Source of the DNA: Dechloromonas sp.
Lineage (GTDB): Bacteria; Pseudomonadota; Gammaproteobacteria; Burkholderiales; Rhodocyclaceae
Reading direction: 5' to 3'
DNA length: 64,000 nucleotides
Assembly (NCBI GenBank): GCA_011391255.1
Contig: JAABQV010000007.1
Location: forward strand, 1-64,000
Part shown: in pieces, positions 1 through 9,616 of the stretch
Position numbering within the stretch: position 1 is the stretch's first letter
Layout: each line of letters starts with the position of its first letter
Notes under the pieces: generated by a model
The model's input: only the letters and a program-made list of their open reading frames with translations
Databases searched by the model: none
What the model was told of the DNA's origin: nothing
Program-made: the position numbers and the translations under genes

Positions 1-1043
1 CGTTTCCCAACAATGTTGATCAGGTCGGCATGCCGACCATGCAGCAAAAAACGGCCATCGGCGAGGACTTCGATGAGATCGGACAAAGGCACGCGGCCTT
101 CAACGTGCCCGCCAAAGGCTATCGTTTGGCCATCAAGCTGCTCAAGCGCGACACCGGGCAGCAGCTCCCAGGCGAGATCGGCGGTTGTCCGCCGACTCGC
201 CAGCTGGCCGCTTTCGGTCGAGCCGTAGATTTCATAAAGTGGCGCGTTGAAGCGAGCCTCGGCGTCGGCGGCCAGTTGCGCCGGGAGCGGGGCAGTGGCC
301 GAGAGCAGCAGGTCGACCGCCGGCAAATCGACGCCGGCGGCGAGCAGGGCGGCGAGGTGGAAGGGCGTCGTCACCAACAGGCGCGGCGCCGGCATGGCAT
401 TGAGCGCGGCGACGATGTCCTGCGGATAGAAGGGCTTGCCGGCCCAGAACGGGGAGTTGCCGTGCAGGGCAAGCAGCACCGTGGACTCGAACCCGTAGCT
501 GTGCTGCGCCGGCACGGTGCCGACAATATTGTGCGGTTGCTGCAATAAGCCGAGACGCTGCGCTTCGGCGCGCCCGTTGAGCACCAGCCGCCCCCAGGAT
601 TTGCCGTGTGCGACGGGACTGCCGGTCGAGCCGGAAGTGAATAGTTGAACCGCCTCGAAGTCAGCTGGAATGAGCGGGATTTTTGCCACTTTTCCGGCGT
701 TGACCGCAAGAGACGGAAAATCGAGGCGCGGCAGGTCGAGATGGTCAAAATCACTGTCGCACAAACAGACAACGTCCGGACAGGCGGTTTTGATCTGCCG
801 CAGCGTTTCGGCGGCTTGTGATGAAGGCTGCAGGCTGACCTTGCCGCTAACCAAGCCGGCCGCCAAGCCTACCGTAAAGCGATAGCGATCCTGACAAACA
901 TTGAGCAGATGCCTGCCGGACGGAAAAATTGCCACCAAAGCCTCAACATCGGCGAGAAAATCCCGCACCCGCAAAGCGCCACTCGCCCGGTAGGCGAAAA
1001 TATCGTCGAGACTGGCGTGGCCGATTAGCGGGATCTGGCTCAT
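1..1043 (-). CDS. AMP-dependent acyl/aryl-CoA (ACP) ligase, aryl-polyene type; truncated by window edge
   Basis: Reverse-strand reading frame open from ATG at 1043 to base 1 (MSQIPLIGHASLDDIFAYRASG...); contains adenylation motif TSGSTGSPVAHGKSW and YEIYGSTESG; next to ACP/KS genes. Confidence 0.85.
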   Translation of the reverse strand, partial: MSQIPLIGHASLDDIFAYRASGALRVRDFLADVEALVAIFPSGRHLLNVCQDRYRFTVGLAAGLVSGKVSLQPSSQAAETLRQIKTACPDVVCLCDSDFDHLDLPRLDFPSLAVNAGKVAKIPLIPADFEAVQLFTSGSTGSPVAHGKSWGRLVLNGRAEAQRLGLLQQPHNIVGTVPAQHSYGFESTVLLALHGNSPFWAGKPFYPQDIVAALNAMPAPRLLVTTPFHLAALLAAGVDLPAVDLLLSATAPLPAQLAADAEARFNAPLYEIYGSTESGQLASRRTTADLAWELLPGVALEQLDGQTIAFGGHVEGRVPLSDLIEVLADGRFLLHGRHADLINIVGK

Positions 1044-1702
1044 GGCTGTTCAGGGGGGCGGCGCGTCGATAGCCGGTAGCCACGGATGGTGTCGGCGATG
1101 CTCGATTGATCCTCCGGCGCCAGCACCCGCAGGCGAACAAGATGTTCGCCGATAAACATCAGGACAATCAGCAGCAGGCTGAGCAAATTTGCAAAGGCCG
1201 ACCAGGCAGCGGCCGGCGCAAAAAAGAACAAAAATGCAGAAACGCTGGCCATGCCGAGAAAAAACAGTGTCCAGGCGATGGTGACACTGCGCGTATAGCG
1301 TTCTTTGGCCGGCGAAATTTCGCCGGCGTGCGCGAGAAGCGCGAAGTGCGTAACCAGAGGCTGACGCCCGGCCAGCAGAGTGCGGCCAAAGAAGATGCCA
1401 AGTGCCAGATTGGTACCGAGGTGTTGAATGAAGTAGAGCAGCGCGACGTTCTGGCGCAGCTCAGGCCATAAATAGGCTAGCAGCGCCAGCACGCTCAAGC
1501 CGCCGAGCACCATCCAGAGCGGATTGACTACCCGCCAGAGGAGGAGAATGACGATGGCGACGAGGGGAGACACCGCCAGTGCCGCAGCAAAATCGGAGTT
1601 GCCGTCACCGGAGCTGCCGTAATGAGCCAGGGCGGCCCAGGCGAGGATCAGCACCCCGATAGCGAGTCCGCGCAGGATGGCGGTCGGGGTTATGCCGGTC
1701 AT
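1040..1702 (-). CDS. COG4648-like integral membrane protein of aryl-polyene clusters
   Basis: 220 aa hydrophobic multi-TM ORF overlapping the AMP-ligase start; position between ACP and AMP-ligase. Confidence 0.7.
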   Translation of the reverse strand: MTGITPTAILRGLAIGVLILAWAALAHYGSSGDGNSDFAAALAVSPLVAIVILLLWRVVNPLWMVLGGLSVLALLAYLWPELRQNVALLYFIQHLGTNLALGIFFGRTLLAGRQPLVTHFALLAHAGEISPAKERYTRSVTIAWTLFFLGMASVSAFLFFFAPAAAWSAFANLLSLLLIVLMFIGEHLVRLRVLAPEDQSSIADTIRGYRLSTRRPPEQP

Positions 1703-1983
1703 TTGGTTCGCTGAGTGGCGATATGGGCAGTCAGGTTGCGCAGTGAGGTGAAAATACGGGTGTTGTCCTCGTTGTCAGAGCGCAGCTGGAAGCCATAGCG
1801 CTTGGAAATCACCAGCGCCAGTTCCAGTACATCAATCGAGTCGAGCCCCAGCCCTTCACCGAAAAGCGGCGCATCCGGCTCGATCTCGCTTGCTGCCATC
1901 TCGAGATTCAAGGCGGAAACGATCAATTCGGCGACATCGGGCAACAGCGCGTCGACAACTTCCGGGGTGATGGCTTCAGACAT
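1699..1983 (-). CDS. acyl carrier protein
   Basis: 94 aa with phosphopantetheine attachment motif GEGLGLDSIDVLELAL. Confidence 0.88.
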   Translation of the reverse strand: MSEAITPEVVDALLPDVAELIVSALNLEMAASEIEPDAPLFGEGLGLDSIDVLELALVISKRYGFQLRSDNEDNTRIFTSLRNLTAHIATQRTK

Positions 1984-2001
1984 GAGGGGTTTTCCGTGAA
2001 T

Positions 2002-3252
2002 TTAATGAGCCAGCGCACGGAACGCGAGAACCGCGTTGCTGCCGCCGAAAGCAAAGGAATTGGATAGTGCCGCCCGCAAGGGCTGGTCGCGTCGTGCGCT
2101 GGTGACATGATCGACACCGACGCAAGCCGGCTCGATCTCGTGCAGATGAGCAGTTGGTGGAATCGCTTGCTGGTGCAAGGCGAGCACCGTGATGATCGCC
2201 TCGATCGCCCCGGCAGCACCCAATTGATGACCGTGCATCGACTTGGTCGCACTGACCGGCAAACAACTGGCACGTTCGCCAAAGACGCCGATCAGGGCAG
2301 CGACCTCGACCGGATCACCCTCAGCCGTTGCCGTCCCATGGGCGTTTATATAGTCAATTTCTTCGACCGGCAAACCACCATCGCTCAGCGCTGCATTCAG
2401 TGCGCGAATCTGGCCGGCGGCTTCCGGGCGCACCAGATGGCTGTGGTCGCAACTGGTGCCGTAACCGACTATTTCAGCGTAAATCCTGGCGCCACGGGCG
2501 ACCGCACGATCCCAATCCTCAAGCACCAGCGCCGCACCACCTTCGCCGAGGACGAGGCCGGCTCGATCGGCACTGAACGGGCGGCAGGCTTGCGGCGACG
2601 TCGTTTCATTACCGCTTGCCATCACCCTCAGGGCTTCCCAGGCACGCGCCACGCCGTAGGCCTGCGGTGCATCGGAGCCACCGGTCAACATCACCGGCGC
2701 CTCACCACTGCGCACCCGGCGGAAGGCTTCGCCGATGGCGATCGCCGACGATGCACAGGCCACCGTGTGGCTCATACTGACGCCGCCGAGGCCAAGTTGT
2801 ATCGAAATATGCGCATTCGCCGCGTTGTTCATGCCGAGAATAACGGAGAGCGGCGAGACCCGCTCACGACCCTTCTGCCATAGCTCCTTGTAGCCCTTCT
2901 CGTAAGCCAGCGTACCGCCAAGCGCCGTACCCCAGGCGACGCCCCAATTTTCGCGGTCTTCTGCCGGTTGACCGCGCGTGAGTCCGGCATCAGCCCAGGC
3001 CTCGAAGGCCGCTGCTGTTCCCAGCTGGGCGAAGCGATCCATCGTGCTGGCAAGCGGACGACCCAGCGTGGCATCGACATCGAAACCAGGACAACTGACA
3101 AAGGGGATGCTCAGTGGGCGGGGAATGTCATCGGTACGCAAAAAACGGACAGCCGATTCACCAGCCAGCAAACGCGCGAAAAAATCCTGAAGATCACCAC
3201 CAAAAGGGCTGATCAGCCCCAGTCCGGTAATTGCCACCCGCCGCTGGCTCAT
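2002..3252 (-). CDS. beta-ketoacyl-ACP synthase (FabF-like)
   Basis: 416 aa; VACASSAIAIGEA active-site Cys region, NAHGTATAEGDPVE, and TKSMHGHQLGAAGAIEA. Confidence 0.92.
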   Translation of the reverse strand: MSQRRVAITGLGLISPFGGDLQDFFARLLAGESAVRFLRTDDIPRPLSIPFVSCPGFDVDATLGRPLASTMDRFAQLGTAAAFEAWADAGLTRGQPAEDRENWGVAWGTALGGTLAYEKGYKELWQKGRERVSPLSVILGMNNAANAHISIQLGLGGVSMSHTVACASSAIAIGEAFRRVRSGEAPVMLTGGSDAPQAYGVARAWEALRVMASGNETTSPQACRPFSADRAGLVLGEGGAALVLEDWDRAVARGARIYAEIVGYGTSCDHSHLVRPEAAGQIRALNAALSDGGLPVEEIDYINAHGTATAEGDPVEVAALIGVFGERASCLPVSATKSMHGHQLGAAGAIEAIITVLALHQQAIPPTAHLHEIEPACVGVDHVTSARRDQPLRAALSNSFAFGGSNAVLAFRALAH

Positions 3253-3255
3253 GGC

Positions 3256-3492
3256 TCAGTTTTGTTCGCTGCGCAATTGATCCATCAAGGCCACCATCTC
3301 GCCAACGGTTTTGGGGCTTTTCAGGTCTTTGGAGAGCGAGATGCCGAAGCGATCTTCGAACTCGAACATTAATTCGAGCATCATCAGCGAATCGACGCCC
3401 AGGCTTGCCAGTTGCGCATCAGCGACAACCCGCTCCAGCGCAACGCCGAGGCGATCCTTGAGAAATTCGCGTATCAGTTCCAGGGATTCCAT
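3256..3492 (-). CDS. acyl carrier protein
   Basis: 78 aa with LASLGVDSLMMLELM phosphopantetheine motif; 4 bp upstream of the KS gene. Confidence 0.88.
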   Translation of the reverse strand: MESLELIREFLKDRLGVALERVVADAQLASLGVDSLMMLELMFEFEDRFGISLSKDLKSPKTVGEMVALMDQLRSEQN

Positions 3493-3545
3493 AGTCCGCC
3501 CATTTTAGCCCAAGCCCAACTATTTACAAAAAATCACGAACGAAT

Positions 3546-5312
3546 TCAGGGCACCTGATTCAGGGTTTTTAGAAATGCGGTCGCATCAACAAAACCAACG
3601 ACGCGGATCGACTTTATTTCCTTTCCGGATTTATCGAAAAACAGGATTCCGGGCGGGCCAAAAAGGCCAAAACGCGCCAATAAAGCCTTGTGATCGGCAT
3701 TATTATCTGTCACATCGGCTTTCAACAGCTTGAAACCAGCCAGTTTCGCCTGAACCGCCGGGTCAGAAAAGGTAAAGCGCTCCATTTCCTTGCACGAAAC
3801 GCACCAATCGGCGTAAAAATCGAGCATGACTGGCTGACCGGCCGCCATCACTTTGCTTTCAAGATCAGCCAGCGAAACCACCGGCTCAAACGGCAATTTT
3901 TTGCTCTCCGCCGCCATCGCCTGTCCGCGCAATCCGCTCAATGGTTGCAATGGATCGCGACCGCCGGCGAGGGCTCCAATCAGCAAGGCGGCGCCGGTCA
4001 GCAGCATGAAAATTCCAATACCTTTCCAGAAGCGCTGCCAGCCCTTGGCGTGCGGCGGTAGCGGGTCGAGGGCGTGGAGATAAATCGCCGGGATAATCAA
4101 CAAGGCGGCCCACGCCAACATTTGGGCAAAGGCCGGAATTACCGGTGAAACCAGCCAGACTGCGGTTGCCAGCAGCAGCACACCAAAAAATTTCTTGACC
4201 GCCTCCATCCACGCCCCGGCACGCGGCAAGAGCGTTCCGGCCGACAAGCCAACGATCAGCAGCGGCACGCCCATGCCGAGCGCCATGACGAAGAGCGCCG
4301 TGCCGCCAAGGACAGCATTGCCGGTCTGCCCGATGTAGAGCAGCGCACCGGCCAGCGGCGCGGCAACGCAGGGGCCGACGATCAGCGCCGACAGCGCACC
4401 CATGACGAAGACGCCGATGCCGCGCCCGCCCTGCAAATGGCCGGATTCTTCAGATAATTTGCTTTGCAGCGAGGTCGGCAACTGCAATTCGTAGAAGCCG
4501 AACATCGAGAACGACAACACGACAAAGACCAGCGCAAAGCCGCCTAGCACCCACGGGTTTTGCAGCGCCACAGAGAGCAGGGTGCCGGTCATCCCGGCGG
4601 CAACACCGGCGGCGGCGTAGGTTACTGCCATGCCGAGAACGTAGATCAAGGACAGCGCAAAGCCACGCCCGCGCGAAATTTTGTGGCCCTGACCGGCAAT
4701 AATGCCGGAGAGGATAGGAATCATCGGGAAGACGCAGGGCGTCAGCGAGAGGCCGAGACCGGCGAGGAAAAAGAAGCCGAGGATCGCCCAGAAGCCGGCG
4801 TCTTTCAGCAGGCCGGCAATTTTGCCGCTCTCATCGCCGTCGACCGCAACAGCCTCCCCGGCTGCCACCAAACCTGCCACCGCCGGCGTTGTTGCCGGAT
4901 CGGGCAATTCAACATTGAGCACCTGAGTCTGCGGCGGGTAGCAAACACCTGCATCGGCACAGCCTTGCGAACTCGCCTCAAGCTTGATCTGCAGGGTGCC
5001 GGAGGCATTGCGCTCAACCGGCACGCGAATCGCCACACTCTTGTAGAAAACCTCGACCTTGCCGAAAGTCTCGTCATCCTTTTCCTTGCCCTTGGGGATT
5101 TGCGCAGCGCCGAGACTCACCGCCGCACCCGGCGCGGCAAACCGGAATTTGTCGCGGTAGAGGTAATAACCCTTGGCGATCTCATAAGTGACTTCGATGG
5201 TTTGTCCGTCGAGCGCGCGCGCTGTGGGCTTGAAGGCCACCGCCGGGTCGAGGAATTCCTGAGCATGCACCAGCGAGATCAGAAAGCTGAAGAGGAAAAT
5301 AAGGATTTTCAT
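3546..5312 (-). CDS. dsbD: thiol:disulfide interchange protein DsbD
   Basis: 588 aa; N-terminal DsbD-alpha, TM domain with LTPCVFPMIPILSG, C-terminal thioredoxin-like DWCVSCKEME. Confidence 0.95.
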   Translation of the reverse strand: MKILIFLFSFLISLVHAQEFLDPAVAFKPTARALDGQTIEVTYEIAKGYYLYRDKFRFAAPGAAVSLGAAQIPKGKEKDDETFGKVEVFYKSVAIRVPVERNASGTLQIKLEASSQGCADAGVCYPPQTQVLNVELPDPATTPAVAGLVAAGEAVAVDGDESGKIAGLLKDAGFWAILGFFFLAGLGLSLTPCVFPMIPILSGIIAGQGHKISRGRGFALSLIYVLGMAVTYAAAGVAAGMTGTLLSVALQNPWVLGGFALVFVVLSFSMFGFYELQLPTSLQSKLSEESGHLQGGRGIGVFVMGALSALIVGPCVAAPLAGALLYIGQTGNAVLGGTALFVMALGMGVPLLIVGLSAGTLLPRAGAWMEAVKKFFGVLLLATAVWLVSPVIPAFAQMLAWAALLIIPAIYLHALDPLPPHAKGWQRFWKGIGIFMLLTGAALLIGALAGGRDPLQPLSGLRGQAMAAESKKLPFEPVVSLADLESKVMAAGQPVMLDFYADWCVSCKEMERFTFSDPAVQAKLAGFKLLKADVTDNNADHKALLARFGLFGPPGILFFDKSGKEIKSIRVVGFVDATAFLKTLNQVP

Positions 5313-5632
5313 TATGGATTGACCGTTTCTGTAGCCAGCCAGTTCAAATAGGCCGGCAAGCCTTGCGTGATTGGCAAGGCGATGATTTCAGGGGTGTCGT
5401 GCGGATGGCGCGCGCGGATCAGGGTTTCGAGCGCCGGATAGTTTGTTGCGGTCGACTTGATAAACAGGGGGATTTCCGTTGCCGACTCAATGACGCCTTG
5501 CCAGCGGTAAAGCGACTGGACGCGCGGCAGAATATTGACGCACGCAGCGAGTCCGGCCTCAACGACAGCCAGCGCAATCGCGTTGGCGCTTTCTTCGTCG
5601 GGGCAATTGGTGAGTATCAGCAGGGCTTCCAT
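5312..5632 (-). CDS. cutA: divalent-cation tolerance protein CutA
   Basis: 106 aa; NCPDEESANAIA...ACVNILP...YRWQGVIE...ARHPHDTPEIIALPI. Confidence 0.93.
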   Translation of the reverse strand: MEALLILTNCPDEESANAIALAVVEAGLAACVNILPRVQSLYRWQGVIESATEIPLFIKSTATNYPALETLIRARHPHDTPEIIALPITQGLPAYLNWLATETVNP

Positions 5633-5641
5633 CAGCGAATT

Positions 5642-6412
5642 CTACTTGAGCAGGCGGCGCTGCGTCAGGCGCAGGGCAATGGCAAAGGCAATGCCGGCGG
5701 TCACCAGCAAAACCGCAATATGGAGCAGGGGATCTGCCGGCACGTTGCCAGCCAGCAGCGGCCGGATCAGCGCGACGCCTTGCGCCAGGGGCAGAATAGA
5801 ACCAATCGCGGCGAGCCAGCCGGGCAATTGATCGGTCGGGAAAAAGACGCCGGAAATCAGCGTCATCGGCGTGATGAACAGCGTGAAGTAATACATGAAG
5901 AAATCGTAGGACGGTGCCAGCGCATTCCAGATCAGGCCGAGCGCGGCAAAGGCCAGCCCGGTGAGGACGATGGCCGGTAGCGCCCAAAGCACCAACGGGC
6001 CGTTCGTCAGCCCCATGGCAGTAATGACAATCAATATGGCGGCGCCGGAAAATAGCGATTTGGTCGCCGCCCAGAACAACTCGCCGGCGACAACATCGCT
6101 GAGACCGAGCGGGGTGTTGAGGATGGCATCCCAGGTCTTCTGCACATGCATCCGGGAAAATGAGGAATACAACGCCTCAAAGGTGGCGGCATTCATCGTC
6201 GAGGCGCAAACGGTGCCGGCGGCGAGAAAGGCGACGTAAGGCTGGCCTTCTATCGTCGGCAACATTGCGCCCAGCCCGTAACCGAGGCCGAGCATGTAAA
6301 TCAGCGGATCAGCGAGATTGCCGAGGATAGACGGCAGGGCGAGTTTGCGCCAGACGAGAAAATTGCGGCGCCATACCGGCAGCCAGCCAAGCGAAAAAAG
6401 CGAGGACACCAT
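5642..6412 (-). CDS. ABC-2 type transporter permease (NodJ-like)
   Basis: 256 aa, about 6 TM segments, GVFFPTDQLPGWL signature; no adjacent ATPase. Confidence 0.8.
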   Translation of the reverse strand: MVSSLFSLGWLPVWRRNFLVWRKLALPSILGNLADPLIYMLGLGYGLGAMLPTIEGQPYVAFLAAGTVCASTMNAATFEALYSSFSRMHVQKTWDAILNTPLGLSDVVAGELFWAATKSLFSGAAILIVITAMGLTNGPLVLWALPAIVLTGLAFAALGLIWNALAPSYDFFMYYFTLFITPMTLISGVFFPTDQLPGWLAAIGSILPLAQGVALIRPLLAGNVPADPLLHIAVLLVTAGIAFAIALRLTQRRLLK

Positions 6413-6529
6413 GTTGCCGCAAGCGCCTTGAATCAGGGAAAGGAGACTGATTGTAACGCGCCGCCCGGGATCAAGCCTTGCGCTATGATTAAGGTTTTAC
6501 GCACTTTGCCATTCGAGGAGTTTTACCCC

Positions 6530-6952
6530 ATGTATAACCTGTACAAACCCGAGCAAGCGGTTGGACTGATGGACTTCGTCAAGGCTGCCAAGTCCTGCAT
6601 CACCGAGATTTCGCCGAGCCAGCTCAAAGCAAAAATGGATGCCAAGGAAGATTTTTTGCTGGTCGATGTCCGCGAATCCGCCGAGTTCGAACACGGCCGC
6701 ATCAGCGGTGCCCATCTGGTACCGCGTGGCATTCTCGAAGCCGCCGCCGACCCGACCTACCCCAAGCAATACCTGCCGCTTTCTGAAGCACGTGATCGTC
6801 AGGTCATCCTCTATTGCGCCAGCAGCGGGCGCTCAGCGATGGCTGCAGCGGTTTTGCAGATGATGGGATTCAAGAATGTACTCAACATGAGCGGCGGCTT
6901 CGGCGGCTGGGAAGCTGAAGGCCTGCCGGTAGTTCGCGAAGCTGAGTACTGA
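6530..6952 (+). CDS. rhodanese-like domain protein
   Basis: DVRESAEFEHGRISGAHLVPRG...ILYCASSGRSAMAA; GAGG RBS upstream of ATG 6530. Confidence 0.88.
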   Translation: MYNLYKPEQAVGLMDFVKAAKSCITEISPSQLKAKMDAKEDFLLVDVRESAEFEHGRISGAHLVPRGILEAAADPTYPKQYLPLSEARDRQVILYCASSGRSAMAAAVLQMMGFKNVLNMSGGFGGWEAEGLPVVREAEY

Positions 6953-6997
6953 TCAATCACCAAGCCAGGCCGCACCGAAATCGGCGAAAATCCGCGC

Positions 6998-8011
6998 ATG
7001 GAATTTGAACACAACGTTGATCTCAGCCGTTTCAATACCCTAGCCCTGCCTGGCCGGGCGGCGGCTTACCAAAAAATCACCGGCGCCGGGCAGTTGACCG
7101 TGGCCAACGATTTTGCCGGCCGCCGCTTCATCCTCGGCGGCGGCAGCAACCTCGTCCTCAATGGCGACTTTGACGGCCTCGTGCTGCACATGGCGATCCC
7201 CGGCAAACGTCTTGTCAAGGAAGACGGCGAGGCCTTTTATATCGAAGCCGGTGCCGGCGAGAACTGGCACGATTTCGTCCAATGGACTTTGCAGCAGGGC
7301 TGGCCCGGGCTGGAGAATTTGAGCCTGATTCCCGGCACGGTAGGCGCCGCACCGATCCAGAATATCGGCGCTTACGGACTGGAAGTCGGCGAAATGCTGC
7401 ACAGCGTGAACGCCTGGGACTTCAAAAATCAGGCTTTTTTCACCGTTGACCGCAACAACTGTCGTTTTGCCTACCGCGACAGCCTGTTCAAGCAGGAAGG
7501 CTGGCATTTGAATGGGCAGATCGCGATTACGTCGGTCATTTTCCGGCTGCCGAAAGCCTGGGTCGTCAATACCCGTTACGCCGATGTCACGCAGGAACTG
7601 GCGGCGCAACAAATTGCGGCAGCGACGGCACAGGACATCGCGCAGGCGATCATCGCCGTTCGCCAGCGCAAGTTGCCTGACCCGGCGACGATTCCCAACT
7701 GCGGCAGTTTTTTCCACAATCCCTTGGTCGACAGCGCGACCGCCGGGCGCCTCAAATCAGCGCATCCCGCCTTGCCGCAATATCCGCAGCCGGCTGGCCG
7801 GGTCAAGCTGGCAGCCGGCTGGCTGATCGAGCAGGCCGGCTGGAAGGGCAAGCGCCTCGGCAGCGTCGGCATGTACGAAAAGCAGGCGCTGGTGCTGGTC
7901 AATCATGGCGGCGCTAATGGCAATGATGTGCAGCAAACGATGGCGGCAGTGCAAGCCGACGTCACCGCCCAATTTGGCGTCGCCCTTACTCCCGAGCCGG
8001 TTTTTCTGTAA
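6998..8011 (+). CDS. murB: UDP-N-acetylenolpyruvoylglucosamine reductase
   Basis: 337 aa; LGGGSNLVL, IPGTVGAAPIQNIGAYG, CRFAYRDSLFK. Confidence 0.95.
   Translation: MEFEHNVDLSRFNTLALPGRAAAYQKITGAGQLTVANDFAGRRFILGGGSNLVLNGDFDGLVLHMAIPGKRLVKEDGEAFYIEAGAGENWHDFVQWTLQQGWPGLENLSLIPGTVGAAPIQNIGAYGLEVGEMLHSVNAWDFKNQAFFTVDRNNCRFAYRDSLFKQEGWHLNGQIAITSVIFRLPKAWVVNTRYADVTQELAAQQIAAATAQDIAQAIIAVRQRKLPDPATIPNCGSFFHNPLVDSATAGRLKSAHPALPQYPQPAGRVKLAAGWLIEQAGWKGKRLGSVGMYEKQALVLVNHGGANGNDVQQTMAAVQADVTAQFGVALTPEPVFL
7445..7456 (+). repeat. dispersed 12-mer GTTGACCGCAAC, copy 1
   Basis: exact match, within murB (TVDRNN). Confidence 0.9.
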
Positions 8012-8729
8012 CGTAGAGGCAGCCGGCAATGCCGGTGGCCAGCGCATCCGCCATGCGCGCCTGACGCTCGGGATCGGCCAATTCCAGCTCTTCCTCGCGG
8101 TGCTTGATGACGCCAGCCTCGAAGAGAACGGCCGGCAAGGTGGTGCGGTAAAGCACCACCAGATTGTCGTAATACCAGACGCCGTTTTGAGCATCCGCAG
8201 CGAGGTGTTTGCGCCCATGCCAGGGCGTCGGCACAAAGCCGTTGCGCCGCATCTGCGCCCCGATGCTCGAGGCACAACGCAAACTGGTGCTGAGATCGGG
8301 GCTGCGTTCGGAGACAAACAGCCCGAAACCGCGCTTGACGTCGGTATAGCTCGCCTCGCTGCCGTCCCAATCCCAGAATTTCAGATATTGCGTGTTGATC
8401 GAGTCATGGTGGATAGCGATGAAAAAATCGGCACCCTTGGCCAATTTCGGCCGATCACTCAAAACCCGCACGCTTCCGTCGAAATTGACTTCGCGCACAC
8501 CGAGGCCACGCGCCCGCACAGTGCCGGCCAAAACGCCGGCAAAATCCCGATTGAACTCATACTCGCTGCGCCCCCGGGCGCTAAATGCGCCGGGATCAAC
8601 GATGCCGTGGCCAACATCAATCGCCACCAGCGGCGCCGCGCCAGCGCTTGCGGTCAACGACCAAAACAGGGCAAAAAATGGGTGCACTCGAAAATTCATG
8701 CGGGAATTATCTCCGCAATTTAATATCAT
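7986..8729 (-). CDS. N-acetylmuramoyl-L-alanine amidase (Amidase_3)
   Basis: VAIDVGHGIVDPGAFSARG, FIAIHHDSIN, VLFEAGVIKH; N-terminal signal-like segment; true start may be 8699. Confidence 0.88.
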   Translation of the reverse strand: MILNCGDNSRMNFRVHPFFALFWSLTASAGAAPLVAIDVGHGIVDPGAFSARGRSEYEFNRDFAGVLAGTVRARGLGVREVNFDGSVRVLSDRPKLAKGADFFIAIHHDSINTQYLKFWDWDGSEASYTDVKRGFGLFVSERSPDLSTSLRCASSIGAQMRRNGFVPTPWHGRKHLAADAQNGVWYYDNLVVLYRTTLPAVLFEAGVIKHREEELELADPERQARMADALATGIAGCLYVTEKPARE

Positions 8730-8754
8730 AATGCCCTAATCCAATGGAAACGCT

Positions 8755-9120
8755 ATGCGCCTACTCGCCCTTGCCCTCTCGTTAATCTGTCTACCCGCCG
8801 CAGCCCAGGAAAAGTCGGGAGCCGAGGTCTACAACGCGGTATGCCAGGAGTGCCACGGCACCGGCAAGCTCAACGCACCCTTGTTTGGCAACCAAAAACA
8901 GTGGGGGAAACTGGTTCGCGAAGGACTTGACGATTTGGTGCCCGCATCCCTAAAAGGCATCCGCAAAATGCCACCCAAAGGTGGCAATGCTTCATTGAGC
9001 GATCTCGAAGTGGCACGCGGTGTCGTCCACATGGCCAACGCCGGTGGCGGCAAATTTGCTGAACCAACGCCGGAAGATGCAGCCCGCTGGCGCGCCAAGG
9101 CGGATCGCAAGAAAAAATAA
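8755..9120 (+). CDS. c-type cytochrome (cytochrome c5 family)
   Basis: signal peptide plus CQECH heme motif (VCQECHGTGKLNAP) and KMPPKGG axial region. Confidence 0.92.
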   Translation: MRLLALALSLICLPAAAQEKSGAEVYNAVCQECHGTGKLNAPLFGNQKQWGKLVREGLDDLVPASLKGIRKMPPKGGNASLSDLEVARGVVHMANAGGGKFAEPTPEDAARWRAKADRKKK

Positions 9121-9212
9121 TCAGTTTGTGGCCAAAATGAAAGAAAAAACGACGATATCGAGCTTTTCCAGGCGCTCAGCACGCCGTTGTGTTTGTTCTC
9201 AGGCCGCCGCAT

Positions 9213-9536
9213 CTAGAACGCGGCAGCAGCTTCCCAGACGATATTAGCCTTGGCGCCACCCTGACTGGTGCGTTCGAGCATATCAACCAGTGGCCAGGCG
9301 CGGGAACGCAGGGCAACCGGTTTTTCGCCACCGGCATCCGCCTCGTCCTCAGGCAAATCGCCTTCACCGCGTGCGACTGCCTCGCGGAGCATCTTCGCCG
9401 CCGGCATCATTTGCTCGCGGGTAAAGGTGCCGCGTGCCGTGCATTCCTTGCCAATCGCACGCAACAGAGTACCTGCCGCTTCTGAAAACATCAGCAATTC
9501 ACCCGTCTCGCTCGATAAAAATTTTACCAACATCAA
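9213..9536 (-). CDS. DUF1840-like conserved protein
   Basis: 107 aa MMLVKFLSSETGELLMFSEAAGTLLRAIGKE... matches recalled DUF1840 pattern. Confidence 0.65.
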   Translation of the reverse strand: MMLVKFLSSETGELLMFSEAAGTLLRAIGKECTARGTFTREQMMPAAKMLREAVARGEGDLPEDEADAGGEKPVALRSRAWPLVDMLERTSQGGAKANIVWEAAAAF

Positions 9537-9616
9537 TATTTCCTTTGCTTGCTCTGGGTTTCAGGTTGTCAGGTGCTTGCGCATTCGTGCACAATGGTCA
9601 CACGGAGGCAAAAAAT

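Noticed and set aside
5363-5980. Long antisense ORFs opposite cutA/ABC permease and many similar shadow ORFs (e.g. 55313-56449 minus, 57526-58212 minus, 2107-2883 plus)
   Set aside because: GC-rich codon-position shadow ORFs opposite well-supported genes; no recognisable domains in their translations.
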